DNA of 64,000 nt, taken from NCBI RefSeq assembly GCF_007748195.1, contig NZ_CP037920.1:3981800-4045799 (forward strand), in the 5' to 3' direction. The stretch's first letter is position 1. Every line of letters starts with the position of its first letter. The stretch is from Gimesia aquarii (GTDB taxonomy: Bacteria > Planctomycetota > Planctomycetia > Planctomycetales > Planctomycetaceae). This document shows, piece after piece, positions 37,664 through 47,523 of the stretch. The position numbers and the translations under genes were made by a program. Below the pieces are notes generated by a model, which saw only the letters and a program-made list of their open reading frames with translations, had not been told where the DNA came from and ran no database searches.

Positions 37664-37694
37664 AAATATCTCCATATAAAACACACAAACTATC

Positions 37695-39128
37695 TCAGTC
37701 AGAACGCCTGACTGAATCCCATTCAACAATCTTTATTGGGTGATTCGACTCCAATTCCTTTCGTTTTAAATAGATATCTTTCTTCATCTGCTTCGAATAA
37801 GACCTAATAATATTCATAATCAATTGGTTCAATTCCTGATCACTGTTTGGAATATTTCCTCGCATAGCCAAAGAAGAAACAAGGCATCCAACCGCCTGCC
37901 TTTCTAACTGGATAGGATCTCGATTTGTTATCCGATCGATCGACCGTCTTTCAAGTTCCTTTCCAGTCCAGTCAGCAAACGCCTGTATGACTTGCTGCCA
38001 CAATACCGAAGGGCCAAAACGCTCTGTATGCCTGGGATCAGGTTCTCTTTCAGTGATGCGAAACCAATCGTTTGTGAGATATTTACAAAGATTCGATTTA
38101 CGTAACAGAAAATCTTCATATGTATTGATGCTATGTTGTTTTTTTAAATGTTGTCGACGGAGTTGAAATTCAACTCGTGTAGCCCCGAGAAGTGGATTAG
38201 GATCTTTTCCCCAGCGAAGTGCTTTTAGAAGGTCGTACTTTTCTGGATTTGCTTTACATTCTTGGTATTTGTCGTAAATTCTCAGAAGAGTTTTCGCACT
38301 CTTTTTACCAATGTAGATTGTCTGAATATCTCGGGTTTTAAAATTGAAGTCAGAATAAGAAGTTCTTGATACATAACACCATTTTTGAATCGGTTCGTAA
38401 AATTGACTTGTTGGTACATCGACTAAATCAATACACAAATCAATTCGAGAAGGGCAGACCTTCAAAAACGAAAACCCAATAGCCTCAAAGACTGTTCGAA
38501 TCAATCCAAATATTTTACTCTCTCCCAAAGCCATTAAAGGATTTGAAGAAATATCAACAAACACATCTGGTATATTCTGAATCGATTTAGAATTCTCAGA
38601 GAGTTTAGAATCTCTAATTGCAAAGATAATTCCCTGATATGAAAATTTCCATTTAGCGTAAGAAGCTGCTTTTCCCTTACCGCTGGGGGAAACCAATACC
38701 AGAATTTCTGGGGCTACTCCAAGTAGAGAACCTAATGAGTCATTCTCTTGGGCACACTTTTGACATTCAGTAAGCGAAGATATCAAAACATCCCATTTTG
38801 ATTCATCGAACCGACCATAGTACGATAAGGAGAGATAATCCAGCCCACCAGTAGTGAGAGTGTCAATTGAAGACAAGGGGAGACATTGGAGATTTAAGGG
38901 GTCCGTGTTACAGGATTCGGACCCCGCGTTATTTTGGTATTCCTGAGGATCAGTCAATTGATCTGACCGCTCAGCCTGGGCCGCGGCGTCGGCTCCCGCC
39001 GCTCCTTGCGGCCCTGTCTTCGCGGCCTGCTCAAACAGTCGATCTATGTTCTTTCCAAAATTCGCACTTGTTTCATGATCGCTCTCGCTTTGATCTTCAA
39101 AACCTGTGCGGGTATTACTATCATCCAT
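37695..39128 (-). CDS. Replication initiation protein-like (Rep_trans type)
   Basis: 477 residues, AGGA ribosome site. After an acidic, Ala-rich leader of about 75 residues, the core has LDYLSLSYYGRF, PSRIDLCIDLVD, IYIGKKSAKTLLRIYDKYQE and TRVEFQLRRQ, the order seen in Rep_trans/NicK initiators and relaxases, where a Tyr nicks the origin. It lies upstream of excisionase and integrase, and the inverted repeat at 39660-39755 lies upstream of its partner gene. Suggests rolling-circle replication or nicking after excision. The family call is by motif only. Confidence 0.65.
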   Translation of the reverse strand: MDDSNTRTGFEDQSESDHETSANFGKNIDRLFEQAAKTGPQGAAGADAAAQAERSDQLTDPQEYQNNAGSESCNTDPLNLQCLPLSSIDTLTTGGLDYLSLSYYGRFDESKWDVLISSLTECQKCAQENDSLGSLLGVAPEILVLVSPSGKGKAASYAKWKFSYQGIIFAIRDSKLSENSKSIQNIPDVFVDISSNPLMALGESKIFGLIRTVFEAIGFSFLKVCPSRIDLCIDLVDVPTSQFYEPIQKWCYVSRTSYSDFNFKTRDIQTIYIGKKSAKTLLRIYDKYQECKANPEKYDLLKALRWGKDPNPLLGATRVEFQLRRQHLKKQHSINTYEDFLLRKSNLCKYLTNDWFRITEREPDPRHTERFGPSVLWQQVIQAFADWTGKELERRSIDRITNRDPIQLERQAVGCLVSSLAMRGNIPNSDQELNQLIMNIIRSYSKQMKKDIYLKRKELESNHPIKIVEWDSVRRSD

Positions 39129-39198
39129 GATAATTCCTAGATAGTGGGAAGTGCCTCAGTTGTAAGAGTTTGCAGACGACTACAACTGGGGCTGTTTA

Positions 39199-39540
39199 CT
39201 AATCTTTCTCATAAAACTCTTTTGTAATGCGATCCCTGGTTGCTTTTAAGATGAGACCGGGTGAATGCTCCTCATTCTTTCTTTTGTTATGCCGCTTACG
39301 AGGCACATTTGCGAATTCAGTGCCATATTCGTCTATCTCTATAAATCCAAATGCCATCAATGATTGAATCATCCGTAAATGTTCATTGATCAGCCTAGCT
39401 CGAGAGGTACAATTTTCCTCTGCGACTGAATCAATCCATTCCAAATAACTTTTCGGTAATGGAATAAGAACCTTCTTCATCTCTGATTGATATTCTGGCG
39501 GCCTTCCTTCTGGGTTGTTTGATCTACTTTTCTTTTTCAT
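39199..39540 (-). CDS. Small ribbon-helix-helix-like regulator
   Basis: 113 residues, basic at both ends. KKVLIPLPKSYLEWIDSVAEE followed by SRARLINEHLRM fits a ribbon-helix-helix strand and two helices, as in CopG-type repressors. It is the first gene of the Rep-Xis-Int set, 70 bases before Rep, so it probably controls copy number or excision by binding its own promoter region, which contains the inverted repeat. Confidence 0.62.
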   Translation of the reverse strand: MKKKSRSNNPEGRPPEYQSEMKKVLIPLPKSYLEWIDSVAEENCTSRARLINEHLRMIQSLMAFGFIEIDEYGTEFANVPRKRHNKRKNEEHSPGLILKATRDRITKEFYEKD

Positions 39541-39659
39541 ACCCTTTGCCTAACCTTAATTCGAAGAATCGAACTTAGTTTTAGATATGTATATCAATAT
39601 CTCGAAATAAATAAAAGAGGAACTTTAGTTTTTTTCTTTCCTCAGAATCGGCACCAACA

Positions 39660-39755
39660 ACAGTAGATTTTTCCTACTGTCGCTCCGCATTCATCATCGA
39701 AGCTCAGCATAGGGTGAAGTTCCGATGATGAAAGCTCCGACGACAGCAGGAAAAA
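39660..39755. repeat. Long inverted repeat, possible origin or regulatory hairpin
   Basis: Arm 39668-39699 (TTTTTCCTACTGTCGC...) pairs with 39723-39755 (...GACAGCAGGAAAAA), about 32 bases with a few mismatches and a 23-base loop. A second, nested choice pairs ACAGTAG (39660-39666) with CTACTGT (39674-39680). Two exclusive folds next to a Rep gene are typical of single-strand origins or of oriT, but a transcription role is also possible. Confidence 0.7.
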
Positions 39756-39919
39756 GTAGAACACATAGAACAAAAAGTGGCTTTTGCCAAGTCTGATTCA
39801 GTATTAAAGTTATGTACTAGTAATCAGAGATTCGTACAGATTTTTGTTATCAAGGATTTCTAATAACATTATTCGATTACTTATCGCTATAATGTGTTTT
39901 ACTGCTCGAAGAATTCGAT

Positions 39920-41695
39920 TCACATTTTTAAACTTTTTTCTTTAACATGATAAATATAAATTGAATAGCCCGCTCTCGCTACTGGCGAATATTTTTGGAG
40001 ATAAGTAAACCCATTTTTGGGCTGTTTCCATCCATACCCTTTTAAATAATTTACGCTGATTGCATACCAACCTGGCGGGGGAACAAAGTTCGGATCTCCA
40101 GTGGTGTTTATTGGTGGCAGTGGATAGTCTACTCCCAGAGCTTTTATATCTTCTTGACCGTAGTAATTGAGCGTACCGTAATAACAAACATGCATTGGCT
40201 TCGCCTCAGGATGTTCTTCGATCCACTCCTTAAGTAGTTTTAAGTCTTGTCCCCAGTCAATATTACTATGAATAAGGTGCTCATGTCCTTTTAAAGGTCC
40301 CCTTACAAGCTCATTGAAGTAGGATAGACTGTGTGGGTAACAGTACAAGCTACTAGTAATTGCCCAAACAAAACTAATAAAAAAAATACAACTCGTTTTT
40401 GGTTTTGCTTTAGAAATCCATAGCACACATTGTCCCATCCAAATAAATACGAATGGAAAGATTAATAAGACATATCGTAAGTGGTGAGAAAACTCCGTTT
40501 GAGAGCTAACCAGGACCAGAATCGTAAAAACAGGAAGCCCTAAAACGAACAAATTCTGTAGCGATATTTTTCCAGCCCAGCAGGCGATTGCATGAATTGA
40601 TGCTAAGATGAATATAATCCAATATCCAATGGGCACTTTAATTGCCAGCGCATAAAGATAATAATACCACCATCCGTGATCTCTGAATTCACCCCTGAGA
40701 TATGATTCACGACCAAAATGCTCAAAGTCTTTTTTCTGAACATCTAAGCCAATTAAGTAATTTTTAGGAACGGGGACTGGCATTTCACCCAACCATGTGT
40801 TCTTGAATCGATTTGATGACTTTCGAAGTGGTAAAACGCTTTGGTTCTCGTCCGCATAATCTTGACCACTCAAACTTTCACTTACAAATTGATATTCTTT
40901 CAGTTTGATACATGTTCCTTCAAAACCATACCCTACATTAAGAACATAAATTCCTATCCCAAGAATTGTTGCGAGTTGAATTATTTGGCTTTTCCATGTT
41001 CCCTTTTCCAAAGACTCTCCTTCAATGAACTGCCACACTAGCCACAAGAGCGGCCATAGACCAAACAGAATAATCCAGGTTGTCTTTGAGAGTAAGGCAA
41101 GCCCCATTGCAAAACCTGAGAAAAGAGTAGTCAGCCAAGAGCGTCCATTTAACCATTTCCAAAAAAAGTAGCTGGATACAATCCCCATAGCAGAGGCACA
41201 ACAATCAGGGGTAATAAATTGGGCATGTGCTAATATATTCGGAGAAAAGCACCAAAGTGATAGTGACAGTAAACCAGCACGCGTTCCATATAACTCCTTT
41301 GCCCAACGATAACAGAAAAAGCCACCCAAAAGAGAAAAAGGAATACACACCCATCTTGCGACGGTAAAAATCCAATACGAGTTTTCGCCATTTGCAATAA
41401 CAAAATCACTGCCGATTCGAAAGACAGGACGAACACCTGGTCTTTCATCAAAATGCTCCCAGTTCGTTTCTATATTCATAAAAAAGGTCGGGATAAAAGC
41501 AGCAACCATTCTCACGAGAGGAGGATTGACTCGATAGAGCTCAAATCTTTGATATTTCCAATGACTGATTCCCGCCACTAAATGTCCCGGCTCATTCAAA
41601 TTGGGGCTGTGCCGATTCGCGCTATAAGCTATTAAAACAGTATGAATTAATAGCAAACTAATGATTAACAGGCTATTTAGTGATGTTTGTTTCAT
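39920..41695 (-). CDS. GT39-like membrane glycosyltransferase
   Basis: 591 residues, about ten to twelve membrane segments. The first outer loop holds LNEPGHLVAGISHW and YRVNPPLVRM, the planctomycete GT39 signature around the catalytic acidic residue. A C-terminal soluble domain begins with HSNIDWGQDLKLLKEWI and ends with GWYAISVNYLKG, also seen in that family. It would move a sugar from a lipid carrier onto protein or glycan outside the membrane. Last gene of the four-gene envelope cassette. Confidence 0.82.
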   Translation of the reverse strand: MKQTSLNSLLIISLLLIHTVLIAYSANRHSPNLNEPGHLVAGISHWKYQRFELYRVNPPLVRMVAAFIPTFFMNIETNWEHFDERPGVRPVFRIGSDFVIANGENSYWIFTVARWVCIPFSLLGGFFCYRWAKELYGTRAGLLSLSLWCFSPNILAHAQFITPDCCASAMGIVSSYFFWKWLNGRSWLTTLFSGFAMGLALLSKTTWIILFGLWPLLWLVWQFIEGESLEKGTWKSQIIQLATILGIGIYVLNVGYGFEGTCIKLKEYQFVSESLSGQDYADENQSVLPLRKSSNRFKNTWLGEMPVPVPKNYLIGLDVQKKDFEHFGRESYLRGEFRDHGWWYYYLYALAIKVPIGYWIIFILASIHAIACWAGKISLQNLFVLGLPVFTILVLVSSQTEFSHHLRYVLLIFPFVFIWMGQCVLWISKAKPKTSCIFFISFVWAITSSLYCYPHSLSYFNELVRGPLKGHEHLIHSNIDWGQDLKLLKEWIEEHPEAKPMHVCYYGTLNYYGQEDIKALGVDYPLPPINTTGDPNFVPPPGWYAISVNYLKGYGWKQPKNGFTYLQKYSPVARAGYSIYIYHVKEKSLKM

Positions 41696-41769
41696 TAAAA
41701 TGTTTAGTTTTCGATATCGCGATAAATTAAGCCATTTACAACTGGCTAGGGGGTATCAGAAGAGAACGA

Positions 41770-42918
41770 TCAATTCTTTAGTTTATAATACTGGTGAACT
41801 GCTAGTGCTACAGAAATGGAGATTCCACATCCTATAAAATGGAACGGTAAAATCCATTTAGGACCTAGTGACAATTCGTTAAACAACACAACGTTTAAAT
41901 ACAGTAAAACAAGCCCCAAGCAATAAACAATTAGTGGATGCTGTCCGCAGACAACCAAAGGAAATGCCAACTTAGACTTCCAGAACGGTTGCATGGATGA
42001 TGTAATTGAACTCACATAATATGCGAGTGCTAAAAAATTAATCAGTCGAAAGAGGCCAAGCGTTTGTTTCAATTGCATAGATGCTAATAAATGAAACCAC
42101 GGAGACTTGACTATCCCGTTGCTCGAAAATAACCGTGGTTCAATAAAATCAATGTAGAACGCGCACAAAACGATCAAAAGCGCAAAATACTTCAAGAATG
42201 CGTTGTATATAAGAACGGACTTCTTATCGTAGTTTTTCGAACCAATAACGAGCCCAATAAAGAACAGAAGTTGCCAGGACAAAGGATTGAAATAGAATCG
42301 TCCGAATTGGCTGTAGGCCATTGGGATGGTGGACCAGTCAAAAAATTGACTGAGTGAATAAATTCCAAAAGACACTAAACACGCCAATGCGACACTTCTC
42401 TTAAATAGCCAGAAAAGTGCCGGGCTTAAAAACAAGAAGAGGAGAATATAAAAACGTAGAATTTCGAATCCATAGGGCGTATAGAAGAGATTCAATAAAT
42501 AAGCTGTCGATTTGACAGGAGCTTCTAGGAGCGGAAACAAAAAGAGATGTTTTGAAATTTGAACATTTTCAATCGCGAACGGAATACTAATTGCCAAACA
42601 ACAACCAAGAGTAAGAAGAGTAGCGAGGTAAAGTCCAAAACCACGATGCAAAGACTTTTTAAAACATCCCAGAGAGCCATATTGTCGATACACACGACTG
42701 TAAACAATGCCATATAAGTATCCCGACAAAAACACGAAAACTTCAGCGGCATCACAATAGCCAAAACCTTTTAATGTGAAACTGCTCAGTAGCGAAACCC
42801 CCAACATGTTTTCTACATGATCAATTAAGATCATAAGCAATGCAAGCCCTCGAAAAAAATCGATTCGCAGGTCTCGTTGCACAGGTTGTTTCAAAGGGGA
42901 TGTGTCAGTAGATTCCAT
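41770..42918 (-). CDS. OpgC-like membrane acyltransferase
   Basis: 382 residues, about ten membrane segments. Opening RDLRIDFFRGLALLMILIDHVE with its Arg and His, then DAAEVFVFLSGYLYGIVYSR, is the OpgC pattern. OpgC adds succinyl or similar acyl groups to periplasmic glucans; in this class the His in the first helix is required. The target glycan here is not known. It lies between the LTA-synthase-like gene and GT39. Confidence 0.85.
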   Translation of the reverse strand: MESTDTSPLKQPVQRDLRIDFFRGLALLMILIDHVENMLGVSLLSSFTLKGFGYCDAAEVFVFLSGYLYGIVYSRVYRQYGSLGCFKKSLHRGFGLYLATLLTLGCCLAISIPFAIENVQISKHLFLFPLLEAPVKSTAYLLNLFYTPYGFEILRFYILLFLFLSPALFWLFKRSVALACLVSFGIYSLSQFFDWSTIPMAYSQFGRFYFNPLSWQLLFFIGLVIGSKNYDKKSVLIYNAFLKYFALLIVLCAFYIDFIEPRLFSSNGIVKSPWFHLLASMQLKQTLGLFRLINFLALAYYVSSITSSMQPFWKSKLAFPLVVCGQHPLIVYCLGLVLLYLNVVLFNELSLGPKWILPFHFIGCGISISVALAVHQYYKLKN

Positions 42919-43003
42919 TAATGTTCATTGTCATATTCGATCAATCACGTATGTATGGAGAGATTTTTGCTTTTACCGCTTGCCAAGAGGTAATAAACTA
43001 CTC

Positions 43004-45292
43004 TTACAATTCACTAGCACGTTTTCTCAAAACCGCCAAATCTTCTTTCCGAATGCGCGGTGGTTTTGGTGCATAAAACCAATTATAGTAACGCGTTGAA
43101 TTATAATATGTAAGTTGATTTTTCCGCCATTCTGAGCAAAGTCTGTGTAGTATTTCCGCCACCTGATTTTCTTCTTCTATCAGGTTAGAATGAGGTTCAA
43201 GATCTGTTGGTAGCAAGAATATTTTGTGTTTCTCAGTTCGATGATTAATTACATACTTCCAACCAATGCCAGTAACAATTGCGTCAGTATTAACAATGGG
43301 GTTACAAGCATGAACGAAAATAACCCTTTCATCATTCGCAGGTCTTTCTTTTGAGAATATATCGATTCCTTGAAAGGCAGGATGTGTTGGAATGCCAAGA
43401 AAGGCAGTAATAGTGGGAACTATATCAACTGCATGTACGAGATACTTATCGATTTTTGGAGCATTAATAGTAGGAGAGTTTATAACTAATCCAACTTTTA
43501 ACACAGTCTCAAATGGGAAAGTTGCATGACCCGCGAACCCGTTTTCATAAAAAGCTTCTCCATGGTCCCCAGTAATCACAATAATAGTTTCGTCACTGAT
43601 CTCATTTTTTTGTAGAGAGTCGAGAAGTCGCCCAATTTGTAAGTCTACATAGTTTAATGCATTAAAATAAGCATTTTTAACTACAGGCCTTTCTTCAAGA
43701 GAATAATCATAGAGCGTTGTTTTAGAGTCAAGTTTACATGGATGAAAAGGCCCAGCTTGGTCATCGGGACGTTCATATGGAAAATGTGATGTTTGAAGAT
43801 TGAGAGACATAAAAAAAGGTATTTGTTGTTGGTGTTGTCTTTCCATCCAATCAATAGCGTGGTCAATAGTAATTGCATCATCTAATTTTCCAGCAATCAT
43901 ACCTGTTTCTGATTGCCAATGGGAGAAATAACCCTTTTCAGAAATTGTTTGTCCTTTATATGTTCTTGAGTCAAAGAAGATATCTAAACAAGGACTCTCA
44001 TAGAATAGATGCATATTACTCCACGCTTCATTTTGTGAAGAGAACATGGCAGTAGCATAATCATATTCCTTGAGTAAGTCATAAATCATCACCTTCGGCC
44101 AAGGATCTTCTTTGCCGTAGAAATGAGTACGCGTGCTACGCAATGGATAAAGTGATGATAAGATTGCGGGATCAGAATAATCAGAGTGGGTGCTACTGGC
44201 ATAACAATTAGGGAAGAAATGTCCATTTCTAGCCAATTTTTCCACATGAGGCATTACCAGTTTCCCCTGGTGTTCCATCAAAATTGTATCACTACGAAGT
44301 GATTCAATCGTAATCAGAATGATATTCTTTTTTTTATCTGGGGAGATAGCAGGGAAAAATCCAGGTTTTATGCTCCCCAAAGGAGACATGTATTTTAAAG
44401 GTATTTCATCAGTTAATACATTAGCAGTACCATTGAAAACACTGCAGGCTAGTGTAACTGTCGGGTTGGTATGATATCGCAACTCAAAAGTAGAAGATGC
44501 CCATGGATTTTTTAACGCTTCGATTCGATCTTGTGGTTCAAGTAATTGATAGTGCTTGCTGGAAAGAAAATCAGATAAGAAAAACACAGTGTTTATACAT
44601 ACAAGAAAGATGATAATTTGTGGAATAAATAAGTCTTTCCCACATCTGCGTAACAGCCTTGGTTGTCTCAAACACCAAGAAAAAACCAGCGAACAGACAA
44701 AAGAAATCAGAAGTATTCCAATGAGAGTCATCACCCAGATTGATCTTTCAGCTTGCCAAAAGTATTTACTAAGCATATTTACATTGAGCGCTGCAAAATA
44801 AATCGCATCGAGGTCTGGAAAAATACCCAGTCTGGCGAAAAATACCCAACTCCAAATGTATAAATTCACAAAAATAACAAGTGGAATGAGAGACACAATA
44901 AAGATTATTCGCTCATAAGCATTCAAAGAGACACGATTGATTACTCTGATGACTAGTTTAAAGTACGAATAGCCGATCCAGATAATAAGTGTCCATGCGA
45001 GAAAAGAAATTCCAACTAATCCTAATTGTGCCCCTACGGTTAACCCACCATTAATCCAGATACTGGTATGATTAATGAAATGTAGTATCTGTTCAATCAG
45101 AAATAGTAAAAATACCAAACCCGTAAGTACTGTGTTTGGAAAAAGCCAACTCACAATCTCAACGGTTGCAAAAGTATAATTTTTAATCTCTGACCGTTTT
45201 TCCAAAGTACTAGTCGCTTGATAGTTTTCCAAGGGGGGATAAAAAATGTTATATGTGATTTGTACTTTAACTTTGACTATTGGACTGAACAA
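43004..45292 (-). CDS. LTA-synthase-like membrane phosphotransferase/sulfatase-superfamily protein
   Basis: 762 residues. Five membrane segments in the first 250 residues, then an outside alkaline-phosphatase-superfamily domain: IILITIESLRSD (metal Glu), SSTHSDYSDPAILSSLYP (nucleophile region, no Cys for formylglycine), ITGDHGEAFYENG (metal Asp/His) and GHATFPFETVLKVGL. Topology and motifs match phosphoglycerol or phosphoethanolamine transferases rather than sulfatases. The start is unclear: TTG at 45292, no strong ribosome site, no ATG in the first 170 codons. Confidence 0.85.
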   Translation of the reverse strand: MFSPIVKVKVQITYNIFYPPLENYQATSTLEKRSEIKNYTFATVEIVSWLFPNTVLTGLVFLLFLIEQILHFINHTSIWINGGLTVGAQLGLVGISFLAWTLIIWIGYSYFKLVIRVINRVSLNAYERIIFIVSLIPLVIFVNLYIWSWVFFARLGIFPDLDAIYFAALNVNMLSKYFWQAERSIWVMTLIGILLISFVCSLVFSWCLRQPRLLRRCGKDLFIPQIIIFLVCINTVFFLSDFLSSKHYQLLEPQDRIEALKNPWASSTFELRYHTNPTVTLACSVFNGTANVLTDEIPLKYMSPLGSIKPGFFPAISPDKKKNIILITIESLRSDTILMEHQGKLVMPHVEKLARNGHFFPNCYASSTHSDYSDPAILSSLYPLRSTRTHFYGKEDPWPKVMIYDLLKEYDYATAMFSSQNEAWSNMHLFYESPCLDIFFDSRTYKGQTISEKGYFSHWQSETGMIAGKLDDAITIDHAIDWMERQHQQQIPFFMSLNLQTSHFPYERPDDQAGPFHPCKLDSKTTLYDYSLEERPVVKNAYFNALNYVDLQIGRLLDSLQKNEISDETIIVITGDHGEAFYENGFAGHATFPFETVLKVGLVINSPTINAPKIDKYLVHAVDIVPTITAFLGIPTHPAFQGIDIFSKERPANDERVIFVHACNPIVNTDAIVTGIGWKYVINHRTEKHKIFLLPTDLEPHSNLIEEENQVAEILHRLCSEWRKNQLTYYNSTRYYNWFYAPKPPRIRKEDLAVLRKRASEL

Positions 45293-45321
45293 AGATTAAT
45301 TTCTATGTAATTTTCTTCTCA

Positions 45322-46356
45322 TCAATTTTCTGGTGGTATAACAACAATTATTGGCACATCAAGAGTCAGAGGCTTTTTATTTCCGGAACGGGCTATTGCA
45401 GAAAGATGATACCGATGAATGCCCTTTGATAAATTTTGGGGGTCGACAGCTACATCTACAAGAAAATTATTGTCTTTTACCTTCTGAGTATCCAGTGAAA
45501 TGTTACTTGTTTCATTAACCGAAATATTCTCTATTAGGTAACCGTCTTGAGTAGTAAGATCCAACCGAGTAACTTCTTTGTCGCCCTGCTGAATATCTCT
45601 AAAAGAGACGAAGATACTTGGCGGGTTTGAATAGATGATTGATTTTGACTCTACAACTAAATCGATTTTTTCTTTGGGTTTCTTCTCATCATTAGTATGA
45701 ATGAATACCGAGTACCGTTGGGAAATTGGCTCAGCAGGAAACTTGCAAATAAAGCTAATAGAGAGTTCTTCAGAATCATCAGATGCTAAGTGTCTAGATT
45801 GCAGTTTGGTTGTGATAAAATCTGGAAGACCTGTAATTGAGGTAACTCTCAGACGATGCTCACTTGAATGCGATTTTACAATACAAGCATCTTCACTAAC
45901 AGTTCCGGGCGCTCCTGTTAAGCTAAAGGCCTTAGGTGTAATAGTCCAACGTTTAACAAATTTAAACGTGAGTTTACATGAAATGGGAGGAATTGTCTGA
46001 GGTTCTAGAAATGGAATTGATAAAGTAATTAATTGGTCACGCACACTCTGTGATGGGTGTATTAAAAGCTTAATATGTGTTACTTTTCCTGGCATTACTC
46101 GATCATCTAGCACAAAAGCTTTTGTGCACTGGCACGATGTTTTAATTTGTTTGGATAATAGTATGGGACTACTTCCGGTGTTTTTTAAAGTTAAAAACCA
46201 TTCAAAGGGATTGGAACTATACACTGGGCCGATAGACTGACTTGGACCGCCTATAATCTGACACGAAAAATTATCCTTGGATGAGGAACAACTAAGAGAA
46301 AAGATAAATAGTACCAAAAAATATTTTTGATAAGTACTGGGGATATCAACAAGCAT
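45322..46356 (-). CDS. DUF1573-type lipoprotein
   Basis: 344 residues. Signal ends in lipobox FSLSC, so it is lipid-anchored. FEWFLTLKNTGSSPILL followed by TSCQCTKAF is the DUF1573 immunoglobulin-like pattern with its CxC, repeated in weaker form later (GTVSEDACIV, SKGIHRYHLSAIAR). First gene of the envelope cassette, 29 bases before the LTA-synthase-like gene. The IS3 copy at 46399 lies 42 bases upstream of its start and may have cut or replaced its promoter. Confidence 0.75.
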   Translation of the reverse strand: MLVDIPSTYQKYFLVLFIFSLSCSSSKDNFSCQIIGGPSQSIGPVYSSNPFEWFLTLKNTGSSPILLSKQIKTSCQCTKAFVLDDRVMPGKVTHIKLLIHPSQSVRDQLITLSIPFLEPQTIPPISCKLTFKFVKRWTITPKAFSLTGAPGTVSEDACIVKSHSSEHRLRVTSITGLPDFITTKLQSRHLASDDSEELSISFICKFPAEPISQRYSVFIHTNDEKKPKEKIDLVVESKSIIYSNPPSIFVSFRDIQQGDKEVTRLDLTTQDGYLIENISVNETSNISLDTQKVKDNNFLVDVAVDPQNLSKGIHRYHLSAIARSGNKKPLTLDVPIIVVIPPEN

Positions 46357-46398
46357 TATGAAACTTCTCTATACAGGATTGACCTGCATTAAAAACTT

Positions 46399-47368
46399 GT
46401 ACCAGCCCTTATGAAGGTTGGTTTAGGTAATTTCGCTGTGCAGTTTGCAATCGGGCTGCGCCCTGACTACAACTGCACAGCGACTCGCAAACTCTGCTGG
46501 GGCAACGTACCCCAACGAACTGTGTGGTCGAATCTGATTGTAATCATCTCTGAATTGATTCGTCAGTTTCCTGGCTGACGACAAACACTCGAATTCTTCC
46601 ATCGCCAGGAATTCATCCCGGAAACGACTATTGAAACTTTCTATGTAACCATTTTGCCAGGGGGAACCTGGTTCCATATACAACGCTTCGATTTTCAACT
46701 GTTGCAACCAACGCTGAATTGCCTTCGACACAAACTCGGGGCCATTGTCGCTCCGAATGCACTTCGGAACGCCACGCATCGCAAACAATTCGGCCAATGT
46801 ATCAATGGCATCTTCACTCTTAATACTCCGGTCCATCTTCAATGCCAGACACTCACGAGTGTACTCATCGATGATTAACAAACACTTCAAAGGACTGCCG
46901 TTTGTTGTGCGATCAAATATGAAATCCCAACACCAAACATGATCCTTGTATTCAGAGTGACGATAGAGGCAACCATTCACACTGGTTCCCGAACGTTTCC
47001 GTTTTCTCTTCTTTTGAGGCACTTTTAACCCTTCTCGACGCCATAGACGAAATATCCGTGTATCACTGACCTGCCAGCCTTTCTGGCGAAGTAAACAGCC
47101 AATACGAGGATAACCGAACCGAGGGCGTCGTTTTGCCTCTTCTGACTTCATGCCGCCATATTGATTTCGCCAGCGTTCGAAAGTCGATTCGCTGAATTCC
47201 AGAGCCTGAAGCACGGCGGCCATATTCTGTCCTGCATTGAGCGTGGCATCTGCATCTCGCATTTTTCGAACTATTTGTTCGGGGGTATGTTATTTACGTT
47301 TTTTCGTTGTCATTCTGAATCTCCTTGAACCCACTATGAGGACTGGTATTCTTCATAACAACTGGTAC
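46399..47368 (-). mobile_element. IS3-family element, shortened and inactive
   Basis: About 970 bp, shorter than the 1.2-1.4 kb usual for the family. Ends share GTACCAG and TTATGAAG in inverted order: 46399-46416 on the plus strand and 47351-47368 on the minus strand. It carries one fused, broken transposase frame. It is inserted just upstream of the envelope cassette. Confidence 0.8.
46423..47313 (-). pseudogene. IS3 transposase, in-frame deletion fusion with early stop
   Basis: The original start ATG is at 47313 (GGAGA upstream). Codon 8 (47290-47292) is TAA in a conserved basic stretch. Reading from an internal ATG at 47262 gives 279 residues: orfA start DADATLNAGQNMAAVLQALE...GGMKSEEAKR joins straight to orfB RPRFGYPRIGCLLRQKGW near 47127. 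The end of orfA, the frameshift site and the orfB start are gone. The DDE residues remain (WCWDFIF, RSDNGPEF, GYIESFNSRFRDEF). Confidence 0.85.
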
Positions 47369-47523
47369 GTTTTTTTAACAGCAGACCACTATGCAAAAGC
47401 TTTAATTATCTATTCCTCGGACTCGATCACTACGCGCTCGCTATAATTAATCAGGAACTTATAAAAACACTTCTAAAACAAAGTAATTTTTTGTAGATTA
47501 AAAATATCGCATTTTCTAACTAC

